Source of the DNA: Lentzea flava
Lineage (GTDB): Bacteria; Actinomycetota; Actinomycetes; Mycobacteriales; Pseudonocardiaceae
Direction: 5' to 3'
Length of the DNA stretch: 64,000 nt
Assembly: GCF_014648475.1 (NCBI RefSeq)
Contig: NZ_BMRE01000041.1
Coordinates: 19,029-83,028, forward strand
Shown here: in pieces, positions 17,259 to 25,420 of the stretch
Numbering within the stretch: position 1 is the stretch's first letter
Layout of the letters: each line of letters begins with the position of its first letter
Notes under the pieces: generated by a model
What the model was told of the DNA's origin: nothing
Seen by the model: the letters and a program-made list of their open reading frames with translations, nothing else
Databases searched by the model: none
Position numbers and translations under genes: made by a program

Positions 17259-18295
17259 GCCTGACTGACGAAGCGTCGCACTCGCTCGTCGGCGTGATCA
17301 AGATGCCGGACCAGGCGCAGAGCCCGGTCCGTGCCATCGTCAAGCGCGTGATCGGGGCTTCGGCCGCGCTGCTGCTCGCGGTGCTGATCGTCTACCTCGA
17401 CCGCGACGGCTATCGCGACGTCAACGAGGACGGCGTCTCGTTGCTCGACGCGTTCTACTACGCGACGGTGTCTCTCTCGACGACGGGCTACGGCGACATC
17501 ACGCCCGCGTCGTCGTCAGCGCGGCTGATCAACGTCCTGGTCATCACGCCGTTGCGGGTCCTGTTCCTGATCGTGCTGGTCGGCACGACACTCGAAGTTC
17601 TCACCGAGCGCTCCCGTCAGGCGTTGCGCATTCAGAAGTGGAGGCGGGTCGTGCGGGACCACGTCGTGGTCGTCGGTTATGGCACCAAGGGACGGTCGGC
17701 CGTCGCGGCACTGCTCGGTGACGGTGTCGAGCCCGGCTCGATCGTCGTCGTGGACACCGTGCAGGAAGCGCTCGACGCCGCGTCCGCCATCGGACTCGTG
17801 ACCGTGCATGGTTCCGGTACGCGCAACGACGTGCTGAGGGTCGCCGGTGCGGCCCGAGCGCGCGCGATCGTCGTTGCGCCGAACCGGGACGACACGGCGG
17901 TGCTGGTGACGTTGACCGCCCGCGAGCTCGCCCCGAAGGCGCAGATCGTGGCGTCGGTGCGGGAACGGGAGAACGAGCACCTGCTCAAGCAGTCCGGCGC
18001 CGACTCGGTGGTCGTGTCGTCGGAGACGGCGGGCCGCCTGCTCGGCATGGCCACCGCGACGCCGTCCGTGGTCGCGATGGTGGAGGACCTGCTCACGCCG
18101 GACGCGGGCCTCGCGATCGCCGAACGCGACGTCGAGCCGGGCGAGGTCGGCGGGTCGCCGCGGCACCTGTCGGACATCGTGCTCGGCGTGGTCCGGGGCA
18201 AGACGCTCTACCGGGTCGATGCTCCGGAAGCCGACGCGATCGAGCCGGGTGACCGGCTGCTCTACGTCAAGAAAGTGACTCCTGCCGGCGAGTAG
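17255..18295 (+). CDS. Potassium channel with RCK/TrkA-N domain
   Basis: 346 aa. Two transmembrane helices (about 34-49 and 92-108) flank a pore helix and the selectivity filter TTGYGD (76-81). A cytoplasmic RCK domain follows with the nucleotide-binding loop VVGYGTKG and a TrkA-C-like C terminus. Known fold: ligand-gated K+ channel (Kch/MthK type). ATG 17255 has GAGG 8 nt upstream and overlaps the peptidase stop by 4 nt. In mycobacteria a homologue (Rv3200c) lies beside adnA and nudC; here it is between them but separated by inserted genes. Convergent 29-bp overlap with the next gene. Confidence 0.92.
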   Translation: MSLTDEASHSLVGVIKMPDQAQSPVRAIVKRVIGASAALLLAVLIVYLDRDGYRDVNEDGVSLLDAFYYATVSLSTTGYGDITPASSSARLINVLVITPLRVLFLIVLVGTTLEVLTERSRQALRIQKWRRVVRDHVVVVGYGTKGRSAVAALLGDGVEPGSIVVVDTVQEALDAASAIGLVTVHGSGTRNDVLRVAGAARARAIVVAPNRDDTAVLVTLTARELAPKAQIVASVRERENEHLLKQSGADSVVVSSETAGRLLGMATATPSVVAMVEDLLTPDAGLAIAERDVEPGEVGGSPRHLSDIVLGVVRGKTLYRVDAPEADAIEPGDRLLYVKKVTPAGE

Positions 18296-18719
18296 GCAGG
18301 ACCGCGGGCGCTCGCAGGGGCGCGTAGCGGAAGAGGAACGCGTAGAAGCCGCCCGCCAGCGCCGCCATGCACAGCAGCAGCGCGGTGAGGCGGCTCGAGA
18401 CCGGCGGGCCGACCGGGACCGATGCCGCCGACTGGACGGTGTCACCGCCCGTCATCACGACCTCCAGCGTCTCGCCCTTGCGGTGGCCGCAGCCGTCGAG
18501 CTTGGCCTGCTTCTTCGTGCCGTCCGCGTCCCATTCGACGGTGTCCATGCCCTGGCCGCACGAGCCGGACTCGACGACGGTCGCGGAGACGCGTCTTACC
18601 GGTTCCCCGGCGCCGAGCACCTTCAACGGCACCAGAAGGGCGATCGCGACCCCGATCCCGACCAGTCCGACGACCAGCAGGATGAACACCCATCTGTCCG
18701 GGCTACGCGGAACCGCCAC
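18267..18719 (-). CDS. Two-helix membrane protein
   Basis: 150 aa. One transmembrane helix near the N terminus (residues 11-30) and a second at about 108-130, with an extracytoplasmic loop between holding two cysteines (SGSCGQGMD and LDGCGHRKG) that could form a disulfide. Similar small proteins of unknown function occur in Pseudonocardiales. Its last 29 bp overlap the 3' end of the K+ channel gene. No function assigned. Confidence 0.6.
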   Translation of the reverse strand: MAVPRSPDRWVFILLVVGLVGIGVAIALLVPLKVLGAGEPVRRVSATVVESGSCGQGMDTVEWDADGTKKQAKLDGCGHRKGETLEVVMTGGDTVQSAASVPVGPPVSSRLTALLLCMAALAGGFYAFLFRYAPLRAPAVLPTRRQESLS

Positions 18720-18762
18720 ACTGCGATGTTCGCAGACGCGGCGGTCCGCGTGGAGCCCAGGT

Positions 18763-19332
18763 TTACTTCGGCAGCTGACGCAGCTGCTCGACCTTGATGG
18801 TCTTGCCGTCGGACACCGAACCGGTCACCGCGACGAGGTCGCCGTTCTTCGGCTTCTCGCTCACTCCCGACAGGTCGAGCGGCGTCTGCAGGCCGTCCAG
18901 CTGGATCAACGTCGCGTTGTTGCCGTTGACGTCCTTGATCGTGCCCTGCTCGTGGGCCTTGGCGAGCGCCACGTTCAGCGCCTTGCCGTCCTTCACGCGC
19001 ACGGTCACGCGCTGCTCGGCCTTGAGCCCGCCCAGGTCGCCGCCACGCAGCTTCGTCGAGCCGTCAGTGGTCAACGACACCTCGCTGCCGTCGTCCTTGA
19101 TGATCGTGAGTTTGCCAGACTCGACGGATTTCACCCGGCCGACGACGAGAGTGCTGTCCTTCAGCTTCACCTTGTCCGGGCGGCCCGGCTTGCCTGGACC
19201 GCCGGGGTGGCGTTCCGCGAACGCCGCGGGCGGGCCATCGGGGTTGTCGGCCGCTGCCGCGACCGCGATGCCGCCGACGGTGAGCCCGACGGCCGCGACG
19301 ATCGCGCCGGCCCACGCAGATTTCTTCGACAT
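18763..19332 (-). CDS. Secreted DUF5666-like protein
   Basis: 189 aa. Signal peptide or N-terminal anchor (AWAGAIVAAVGLTVGGIAVA), then a Gly/Pro-rich spacer, then two or three beta-rich units of the DUF5666/OB-like type (VVGRVKSVESGKLTI; QGTIKDVNGNNATLI; LVAVTGSVSDGKTI). Usually extracytoplasmic, function unknown. Divergent from the response regulator gene with a putative response-regulator site 24 nt upstream of its start, so it is a likely target of the adjacent two-component system. Confidence 0.7.
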   Translation of the reverse strand: MSKKSAWAGAIVAAVGLTVGGIAVAAAADNPDGPPAAFAERHPGGPGKPGRPDKVKLKDSTLVVGRVKSVESGKLTIIKDDGSEVSLTTDGSTKLRGGDLGGLKAEQRVTVRVKDGKALNVALAKAHEQGTIKDVNGNNATLIQLDGLQTPLDLSGVSEKPKNGDLVAVTGSVSDGKTIKVEQLRQLPK

Positions 19333-19355
19333 GTGGCTCAGGGTGCGCGCGCATT

Positions 19356-19377
19356 CTGAGCGTGAGCTGAAGGCGAG
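19356..19377. promoter_or_regulatory. Candidate response-regulator direct repeat
   Basis: Two abutting 11-bp half-sites, CTGAGCGTGAG (19356-19366) and CTGAAGGCGAG (19367-19377), identical at 8 of 11 positions. An 11-bp tandem direct repeat is the classic OmpR/PhoB-family binding layout. It lies in the divergent region between the DUF5666 gene and the response regulator gene, fitting autoregulation. Confidence 0.45.
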
Positions 19378-19412
19378 TCGCCCGAAGTCCGGATGATCAG
19401 CAGAATGAGGAG

Positions 19413-20081
19413 GTGTCCGCCAGGGTGTTGGTGATCGAGGACGCCGAGGCGATCGGCGCCGCGGTGTCGTCCGCGTTGCGCGAGTCCGGGTACGAGGTGC
19501 AGCACCGGCTGGACGGGCGTCAGCTCGAGGCCGATCTCGGCCGCTTCCGGCCCGACCTGGTCGTGCTCGACGTGATGCTGCCCGGTCGCGACGGCTTCGC
19601 GCTGCTCGAGGTCATCCGGAGGTCGTCAGGGGCCGGGGTGGTCATGCTGACCGCCAGGGACGGGGTTCCCGACCGGTTGCGCGGCCTGTCCGGCGGGGCG
19701 GACGACTACGTCGGCAAGCCGTTCGTGCTGGCCGAGCTCGTCGCACGGGTGTCGGCGGTGTTGCGGCGGCTCGGGCGGACGCCGTCCACCGTGCAGGTCG
19801 GGGACCTGGTCGTCGACGCCGACGCCGGCGTGGTCATGCGGGCCGACCAGACCATCGAGCTGACCGCCACCGAGCTGCGGCTGCTGGTGTACCTGGCGGC
19901 GCAGCGCGGGCGGGTGGTGTCCAAGACGCAGATCCTCACCGCCGTGTGGGGCTACGAGGACTACGACCCCAACCTCGTCGAGGTCCACATCAGCGCGGTG
20001 CGGCGCAAGCTCGAAGAGCACGGGCCACGGCTGGTGCACACCGTGCGCGGGCTGGGGTACGTGTTGCGGGCCGACGAATGA
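19413..20081 (+). CDS. OmpR-family response regulator
   Basis: 222 aa. Receiver domain with acidic pocket (VIEDAE), phospho-acceptor Asp53 in VVLDVMLPG, Thr in MLTARDG and Lys in GKPFVLAEL, then a winged-helix DNA-binding domain (ELTATELRLLVYLA, VEVHISAVRRKL, VRGLGYVLR). Start uncertain: GTG 19413 abuts its GAGG, while GTG 19425 has GAGGAGG at 11 nt and begins right at VLVIED. Its stop overlaps the kinase ATG by 4 nt, forming a two-component operon. Confidence 0.92.
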   Translation: MSARVLVIEDAEAIGAAVSSALRESGYEVQHRLDGRQLEADLGRFRPDLVVLDVMLPGRDGFALLEVIRRSSGAGVVMLTARDGVPDRLRGLSGGADDYVGKPFVLAELVARVSAVLRRLGRTPSTVQVGDLVVDADAGVVMRADQTIELTATELRLLVYLAAQRGRVVSKTQILTAVWGYEDYDPNLVEVHISAVRRKLEEHGPRLVHTVRGLGYVLRADE

Positions 20082-21322
20082 ACCTGCGCACGGTCTCCCT
20101 GCGGCGGCGGGTTGCCGTTTCGGTCCTGTTGGTGCTGGTCGCGTTGGTCATCGCCGTCGACCGGACCTTCCAGGGGCAGTCCAACCGGGACGTCGACCTC
20201 GTTCTGCGCGACGCCGAGAACCGTGCGGGTGCGTTGCTGCTGAAGGGCGTTCCGCCGCGGGACGTCGTCCGGCAGCTGAGCAAGCGGAACATCCACGTCA
20301 CCGTGGAGCTGCCCAACGGGAACCGGTTCGGGGACGTGCCGGAAGAAGGGCAGTTCGCGCGCAAGAACCGGAACTTCGGGGCCGCCAAGTTCACCTTCTA
20401 CGCCGACACCGAGGCCATCTCGCAGGCACAGGTCCGGCTGCGCAAGCTGCTGATCATGCTGGGGCTCGGGGCCATCGTGGTCACCGGGGTGCTGATGATC
20501 TGGGTCGTCCGGCGGGCGCTGGCACCTCTCGACGCCATGACCTCGCTGGCCCAGGCCATCGCCGCCGGGCATCGGGGCGGCCGGTTGAACCCCTCCCGCA
20601 CGGACACCGAGCTGGGCAGGGCCGCCGCCGCGTTCGACGGGATGCTGGACTCGCTGGAGGGGTCCGAGCAACGGACCAGGCGGTTCGTCGCCGATGCCGC
20701 TCACGAACTGCGCACGCCCATCACCGGCGTGCAGGCCGTGGCGGAGGCCCTGGTGCAGGCGCCGGTCGACTCGCCTGACCGCGACCAGATGTCGTTCCTG
20801 CTGGTCAGGGAGGCCAGGCGGGCAGGGCGGCTGGTGGACGACCTGCTGGCCCTCGCGCAGCTCGACGCGGGGTACGAGATGCAGCGCGAAGCCGTGGACC
20901 TGCTGGGACTGGCCGAGGCCGAGGTGGCCAGGACCCGGTACGTGGCACCGGACTTCGACATCGCCGCCGAAGGGTTCCCGGTGACCGTGATCGGGGACGG
21001 GCAGCGGCTGGCGCAGGTGCTCGCGAACCTGGTGGACAACGCCAGGCAGGCCACCGGTCCTCAGGGGACGGTGCGGATCCGGGTCGACCAGACCGGGTTC
21101 ACGGTGTCCGACAACGGGCCCGGCGTGCCGGAGTCCGAACGGGAGCGGATCTTCGACCGGCTGGTCCGGCTGGACGACGCCAGGGATCGGCGGTCCGGCG
21201 GGTCGGGGCTCGGGCTGGCGATCGCTCGTGGGGTGGTCCGGGCTCACGGCGGGGAACTGACCTGTGAGCCGTCCGAGTCCGGGGCCGTGTTCCGGGTCGT
21301 TCTGGCGGTGACGCCCGCATAA
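20078..21322 (+). CDS. Sensor histidine kinase
   Basis: 414 aa. TM1 at about 11-27, a short extracytoplasmic sensor region (about 28-122), TM2 at about 123-143, HAMP, a HisKA domain with phospho-acceptor His209 in DAAHELRTPI, N box NLVDNARQA, G1 DNGPGVP, and G2 SGGSGLGLAI. The complete set of ATP-binding boxes is present, so it should be active. Cognate partner of the response regulator immediately upstream (ATGA overlap). The signal is unknown. Confidence 0.92.
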   Translation: MNLRTVSLRRRVAVSVLLVLVALVIAVDRTFQGQSNRDVDLVLRDAENRAGALLLKGVPPRDVVRQLSKRNIHVTVELPNGNRFGDVPEEGQFARKNRNFGAAKFTFYADTEAISQAQVRLRKLLIMLGLGAIVVTGVLMIWVVRRALAPLDAMTSLAQAIAAGHRGGRLNPSRTDTELGRAAAAFDGMLDSLEGSEQRTRRFVADAAHELRTPITGVQAVAEALVQAPVDSPDRDQMSFLLVREARRAGRLVDDLLALAQLDAGYEMQREAVDLLGLAEAEVARTRYVAPDFDIAAEGFPVTVIGDGQRLAQVLANLVDNARQATGPQGTVRIRVDQTGFTVSDNGPGVPESERERIFDRLVRLDDARDRRSGGSGLGLAIARGVVRAHGGELTCEPSESGAVFRVVLAVTPA

Positions 21323-21361
21323 CCAGTCGCGTCGCTCCCGCGGTTTTGCTTCCCTGCCGGG

Positions 21362-21841
21362 GTGGACGTCGACGTCGTGGTGCAGTGGGTGCGGACCGAG
21401 TGGACCAAGGCTTCACGCGGAGGGGCCGAGGCGGCGCGGCGCAACGCCGTGCCGGAGGCGTTCGCGTTGCCGCACGGGCGCCCTGCCGTGCACGAGGTGA
21501 TCCAGCTCGAGTGGTGCGACTTCGAGCCGGTGTGGTCGAAGGAGAGCGACTCGATCGACCGCCTCCGCCTGAGCCTCCTGGAATCCGACGACGTGCTGGC
21601 CGTGCAGCTGCAGGACACCATGCACGCGGCACCGCGGCGGTGGAACCGGCCTTCACCGGTGCGGCTCGCGCGCGGCGAGTGGCTGCGGTGGCAGCTCAAC
21701 CACCGGTGGCAGCGGCCGCGCGATGGTGCCTACAACTACGAGCTGACCACGCTGAACCTGGCGTACGGGCCGGTCAGCGACCTGAAGCTGTTCCTCGGCA
21801 AGCCCACCCGGCACGTCGACGAGCGGGCGCGGTTGCGTTAG
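21362..21841 (+). CDS. Hypothetical protein
   Basis: 159 aa, rich in Trp, Arg and acidic residues (VQWVRTEWTKASRGG at the start; YNYELTTLNLAYGPV near the end). No signal peptide or membrane segment. No family recognised. Starts with GTG 39 nt after the kinase stop and overlaps the convergent metallopeptidase by 4 nt. Confidence 0.55.
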   Translation: MDVDVVVQWVRTEWTKASRGGAEAARRNAVPEAFALPHGRPAVHEVIQLEWCDFEPVWSKESDSIDRLRLSLLESDDVLAVQLQDTMHAAPRRWNRPSPVRLARGEWLRWQLNHRWQRPRDGAYNYELTTLNLAYGPVSDLKLFLGKPTRHVDERARLR

Positions 21842-22737
21842 GAGACCTGGGCGGCCGGGGCGGCGAAGGTGTTGCAGGCCGCCGTCGAGTTGGTCTTGAA
21901 GCCCGTGGTCGCCCAGGTGGCCTGGTTCGCGGCCGAGCCGTGGGCGTTGTTCTCCGGCTTCTCCTCGACGGCGTACTTGAAGTCCTCCTGCGCCTGGCGG
22001 GCCAGCGCCGGTGTCACGGAGCCCTTGCCCGCGACGCCGGCGAGGAACATGCCGGCGAAGCAGTTGGCCTGCAGCTCGATCCGGCGCGACATCTCGAGGC
22101 CGGCCGGGGTCTTCTCGCCCGCGTCGGTGATCTTCAGGTCAGCCGCCCGCAGGAGGCCGGAGAGGGCCTGGACGTGGTGGCCGTACTCGTGGGAGAGGGT
22201 GGCCAGGTGCGTTGCCGGGGCGTCGCCGCCGCCGTTGTCGCGCAGGCGGGCCGTGGGCATGTAGATGGTGCGGTTGCGGCCGCAGTAGTACGCGACGGCG
22301 TGGTCGGACTCCGGGGCGGCGCCGCACGGGCCGTCCTTGAGGTCGGGCGAGGCGTCCAGCGACGGCTTCTCGAACGGGAGGTTGGCCGCGGTCAGCACCG
22401 GGCCCCAGGCGGCGTCCAGGCACTCGACGCCCGCGGTGTAGTAGGCGGCCAGCTGCTGGTCCGAGACGCCGAACGCCGGCAGCTGGCAGGTCACCGCCTG
22501 CAGCGACGCCGGTGTCACCAGGAACGGGTGGTCCGCCAGGCGGTAGACCGCTCGGGGACGGACCGGGGTCGAGGGCTCCGGCGGGCTCGACGGGGACGTG
22601 GCAGGGCGGGAACCCGCCAGGGCGTGACCGGTCACCAGTCTGGGGCGGCTCAGTTGACCGATTCCGAGGACGAAGGCGACCACCAGCAGGAACACGGCCC
22701 CGAGCACGATCGGGTTGTTCTTGGCTGGTTGGGTCAC
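21838..22737 (-). CDS. Neutral zinc metallopeptidase, short paralogue
   Basis: 299 aa. Type II membrane topology: short N tail (MTQPAKNNPI), one hydrophobic helix (about 8-27), a Pro/Ser-rich linker, then the catalytic domain of the YpfJ-like family (PF04228) with HEYGHHVQ (HExxH zinc motif) and a downstream Glu in RRIELQANCFAGM. Paired cysteines suggest disulfides outside the cytoplasm. Third in a tandem of three paralogues, 18 nt after the previous one. It lacks the long Pro/Gly-rich N tail of the others. Substrate unknown. Confidence 0.82.
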   Translation of the reverse strand: MTQPAKNNPIVLGAVFLLVVAFVLGIGQLSRPRLVTGHALAGSRPATSPSSPPEPSTPVRPRAVYRLADHPFLVTPASLQAVTCQLPAFGVSDQQLAAYYTAGVECLDAAWGPVLTAANLPFEKPSLDASPDLKDGPCGAAPESDHAVAYYCGRNRTIYMPTARLRDNGGGDAPATHLATLSHEYGHHVQALSGLLRAADLKITDAGEKTPAGLEMSRRIELQANCFAGMFLAGVAGKGSVTPALARQAQEDFKYAVEEKPENNAHGSAANQATWATTGFKTNSTAACNTFAAPAAQVS

Positions 22738-22755
22738 GTTCGCCCCTTCCGGGTT

Positions 22756-23997
22756 CTAGGAGACTGAGCCCGCGTCGGCGGCCCAGGTGTTGCACTCCGA
22801 GGCCTTGTTGCTGCGGTAGCCCCGGTCCACCCAAGCCGCGTTGTTCTCCGGTGTGCCGTGGTCCTTCGTCGGATAGATGTCGTAGTCGCCCCGGTTGCCC
22901 GCGTCGGTCAGGCCGACCCTGATCACGTCGATCGGAATCGCGCCGTGCGACAGCGGTGCCAGGGTCATCCCTCCGAAGCAGGTGGCCTGCAGCTCCATCC
23001 GGCGGTTCAGGTCGAGGCCCTTCGGAGTATCCCACCCTCCCGCGTCGTACTGCGCGCGGTCCGACGCTTTGAGCATTCCGGTGAGCCACTGGATGTGGTG
23101 GCCGTACTCGTGGGCCAGCTGGCCGAGGTACTTGCCGGGGTGGTTCGGGTTGTTCGGGTTGCGTTCCGCGGCGTAGGCGTTGGCCGTCCAGTAGATGCCG
23201 CCCTGGCAGTACCGCGCGGTGGAGTCCGGGCGGACCGTGCCGCACGGGTACTGCGCGGTCTCGGTGATGATGTGCAGCTCAACGGGCTGGTACGGGAGGT
23301 TGGCCGCCTGCAGCGCAGGCTTCCACATGCTCTCGATGCACGGCAGCGCGGCGCGCAGGAAGCGGTCCTGGCCCGCGGGGGAGTAGTCCATCGCCGGGAG
23401 CGGGCAGCCGGAGATCGTGTTCGCGCCGAAGTTCGGCTTCAGGAACGGGTGGTCGGCCAGCGCGTAGACGGCCTTCGGGCCCGCGGGCGTGGCGGACGTC
23501 GACGGGGTGCGGGAGGCCGACGGACGCGATGGGGTCGTCGTCGAGGTCGTGGTCTCCGTGGTGGTCGTGTAGGTGAAGGTCGGGCTGTAGGTCGTGTAGT
23601 TCGAGTTGCCCGCCTCCTTCACCTTGCTGTTCAGGGTCGCGGCGAACACGCCGACCGCGCCCAGGCCGAGGATCACCACGCCGCCGAGGATCAGAGCCAC
23701 GATCGGGCCGGTGCTCTTCTTCCGCGGTGGCATGCCCGGATACGGCGCGTAACCGGGCTGGAAGCCACCGGGCGGCGGACCCCACGACGGGTGCGGCGGC
23801 GGCATGACCTGGCCCGGCGGGGGCGGCGGAGGGCCGTACTGGCCGGGTGGCGGGCCCATCGGCGGGCCCTGCGGCGGCATGCCGTACTGAGGTGGGGGAC
23901 CTTGAGGCGGACGCTGCCCGAGCGGTGCGGGCATCGGCGGCGGGCCTACCGGGCGTGGCGGTGGCCAGTTGCCAGGACCACCGAGTGGTTGCGTCAT
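22756..23997 (-). CDS. Neutral zinc metallopeptidase, paralogue 2
   Basis: 413 aa. A long Pro/Gly-rich cytoplasmic N tail (about 80-100 residues of GPPP-type repeats) leads to one transmembrane helix (IVALILGGVVILGLGAVGVF), a Thr-rich spacer and the metallopeptidase domain with HEYGHHIQW and RRMELQATCFGGM. Start placed at ATG 23997 because all three paralogues then begin MTQP and a G-rich ribosome binding site lies 10-11 nt upstream. Middle gene of the tandem. The Pro-rich tail may mediate protein-protein contacts in the cytoplasm. Confidence 0.85.
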   Translation of the reverse strand: MTQPLGGPGNWPPPRPVGPPPMPAPLGQRPPQGPPPQYGMPPQGPPMGPPPGQYGPPPPPPGQVMPPPHPSWGPPPGGFQPGYAPYPGMPPRKKSTGPIVALILGGVVILGLGAVGVFAATLNSKVKEAGNSNYTTYSPTFTYTTTTETTTSTTTPSRPSASRTPSTSATPAGPKAVYALADHPFLKPNFGANTISGCPLPAMDYSPAGQDRFLRAALPCIESMWKPALQAANLPYQPVELHIITETAQYPCGTVRPDSTARYCQGGIYWTANAYAAERNPNNPNHPGKYLGQLAHEYGHHIQWLTGMLKASDRAQYDAGGWDTPKGLDLNRRMELQATCFGGMTLAPLSHGAIPIDVIRVGLTDAGNRGDYDIYPTKDHGTPENNAAWVDRGYRSNKASECNTWAADAGSVS

Positions 23998-24124
23998 CGC
24001 CTGCGGTCCCCCCATTGGTGAGCCTGGGTCGGGTACGAGCATATGCGGAGCGAGATCGTTCGTCCCCCGACCGGGCTAACGCGTCCCGTCCACGTTCTTC
24101 AGACGCGCGGGCCGGGGGATCGGT

Positions 24125-25372
24125 TCACGAGACGTCCGCGGAACTCGCCGCCCAGGTGTTGCAGGCCTTGATGTCGTTCTGCTTGTGGCCGTGCATCACC
24201 CAACGCTGGTTGTTCGGCGCGCTGCCGTGGTCTGGCGTGCGGTTGTAGTCGCCGCGTATGCCCGCATCCTGCAGACCGGTGTTCACGACGTCCATCGGCA
24301 CGACGTTCTTGTGCGAGAACGGGGCCAGCGTCATGCCGCCGATGCAGGTGGCCTGGAGTTCCATCCTGCGGTTGAGCTCGAGACCCTGCCTGGTGTCCCA
24401 GCCGCCCGCGTCGTACTGGGCCTCGCCGACGGCGCGCAGGAAGCCCGCAAGCCACTGGATGTGGTGGCCGTACTCGTGGCTGAGCTGGCCGAGGTACACG
24501 CCGGGATGCCGGACCGTCGCGCCGGCCTGGGTGGCGTAGAAGTTGGCCGGCCAGTAGATGACTCCCTGGCAGTACATCGCCGTCTCGTCGTTGCGCCGCG
24601 AGCCGCACGGCGACTTCACGGTGCCGGAGAACACCTGCAGCTCGGCCGGCTGGTACGGGAGGTTGGCCGCCTTCATCGCCGGCTGCCACGCCTTCTCGAT
24701 GCACGGCAGCGCGGCCGAGAGGAACCGTTCCTCACCTGCCGGGTTGTACTCCATCTTCGGCAACGGGCACGCGGCGAAGTCGTTCGCGCCGACACCGGTG
24801 CCGAAGATCGGGTGGTCGGCGAGCTTGTAGACCGCCTTCGGGCCGGGCGGCTGCGTCGGCGTGGAGGACGTCCGCGTCGACGAGGTGCGCGTGGTCGTCG
24901 TCGTGGTGGTCGTGGTCGTCGTCGTTGCCGTGTAGGTGTAGGTCGGGCTGTACGTCGTGTAGTTCGAGTAGCCCGCGTCCTTCACCTTGCTGTTGAGCGA
25001 CGCCGCGAACACACCGACAGCGCCGAGCCCCAGGATCACCACACCGCCCAGGACCAGCGCCAGGATGGGGCCGTTGCTGCTCTTGCGCCGCGGTGGCATC
25101 ACCGGGTACGGCGGCGGCGCGAAACCACCGGGAGGCGGCGGGCCCCAGGTCGGTTGCGGTGGCGGCATCACGGGACGCGGCGGCGGCAGCGGGGCGCGGC
25201 CTGGTGGCGGCAACGGTGCACGGCCGGGCGGCGGGCCCATCGGGCGCATCTGCGGAGGCCCCTGAACAGGGCGGGGAGGCATCGGCGGCCCGTACTGCCG
25301 TGGTGCGGGCACAGGCGGTGGGCCTACCGGGCGTGGTGGCGGCCAGTTGCCCGGTGGCGGTGGTTGCGTCAT
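24125..25372 (-). CDS. Neutral zinc metallopeptidase, paralogue 3
   Basis: 415 aa. Same plan as its neighbour: Pro/Gly-rich N tail with RAPLPPPG-type repeats, a transmembrane helix (ILALVLGGVVILGLGAVGVF), an uninterrupted Thr/Ser tract around residues 165-190, then HEYGHHIQWLAGF and RRMELQATCIGGM. Start ATG 25372 with GGGGGA about 10 nt upstream, homologous to the other MTQP starts. First of the tandem and divergent from the DUF2207 gene, 48 nt away. Confidence 0.85.
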   Translation of the reverse strand: MTQPPPPGNWPPPRPVGPPPVPAPRQYGPPMPPRPVQGPPQMRPMGPPPGRAPLPPPGRAPLPPPRPVMPPPQPTWGPPPPGGFAPPPYPVMPPRRKSSNGPILALVLGGVVILGLGAVGVFAASLNSKVKDAGYSNYTTYSPTYTYTATTTTTTTTTTTTRTSSTRTSSTPTQPPGPKAVYKLADHPIFGTGVGANDFAACPLPKMEYNPAGEERFLSAALPCIEKAWQPAMKAANLPYQPAELQVFSGTVKSPCGSRRNDETAMYCQGVIYWPANFYATQAGATVRHPGVYLGQLSHEYGHHIQWLAGFLRAVGEAQYDAGGWDTRQGLELNRRMELQATCIGGMTLAPFSHKNVVPMDVVNTGLQDAGIRGDYNRTPDHGSAPNNQRWVMHGHKQNDIKACNTWAASSADVS

Positions 25373-25420
25373 CGCCGAAAATCCCCCAGATGGCGTCTGT
25401 TCGAAAGTCCGCCGGAGCAT

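Noticed and set aside
24185..25420. A long plus-strand open frame antisense to a metallopeptidase, apparently extending the DUF2207 protein N-terminally
   Set aside because: Arg/Gly/His-rich translation without domains; the minus-strand frame has HEYGHH, a transmembrane helix and paralogues. DUF2207 starts at 25421.
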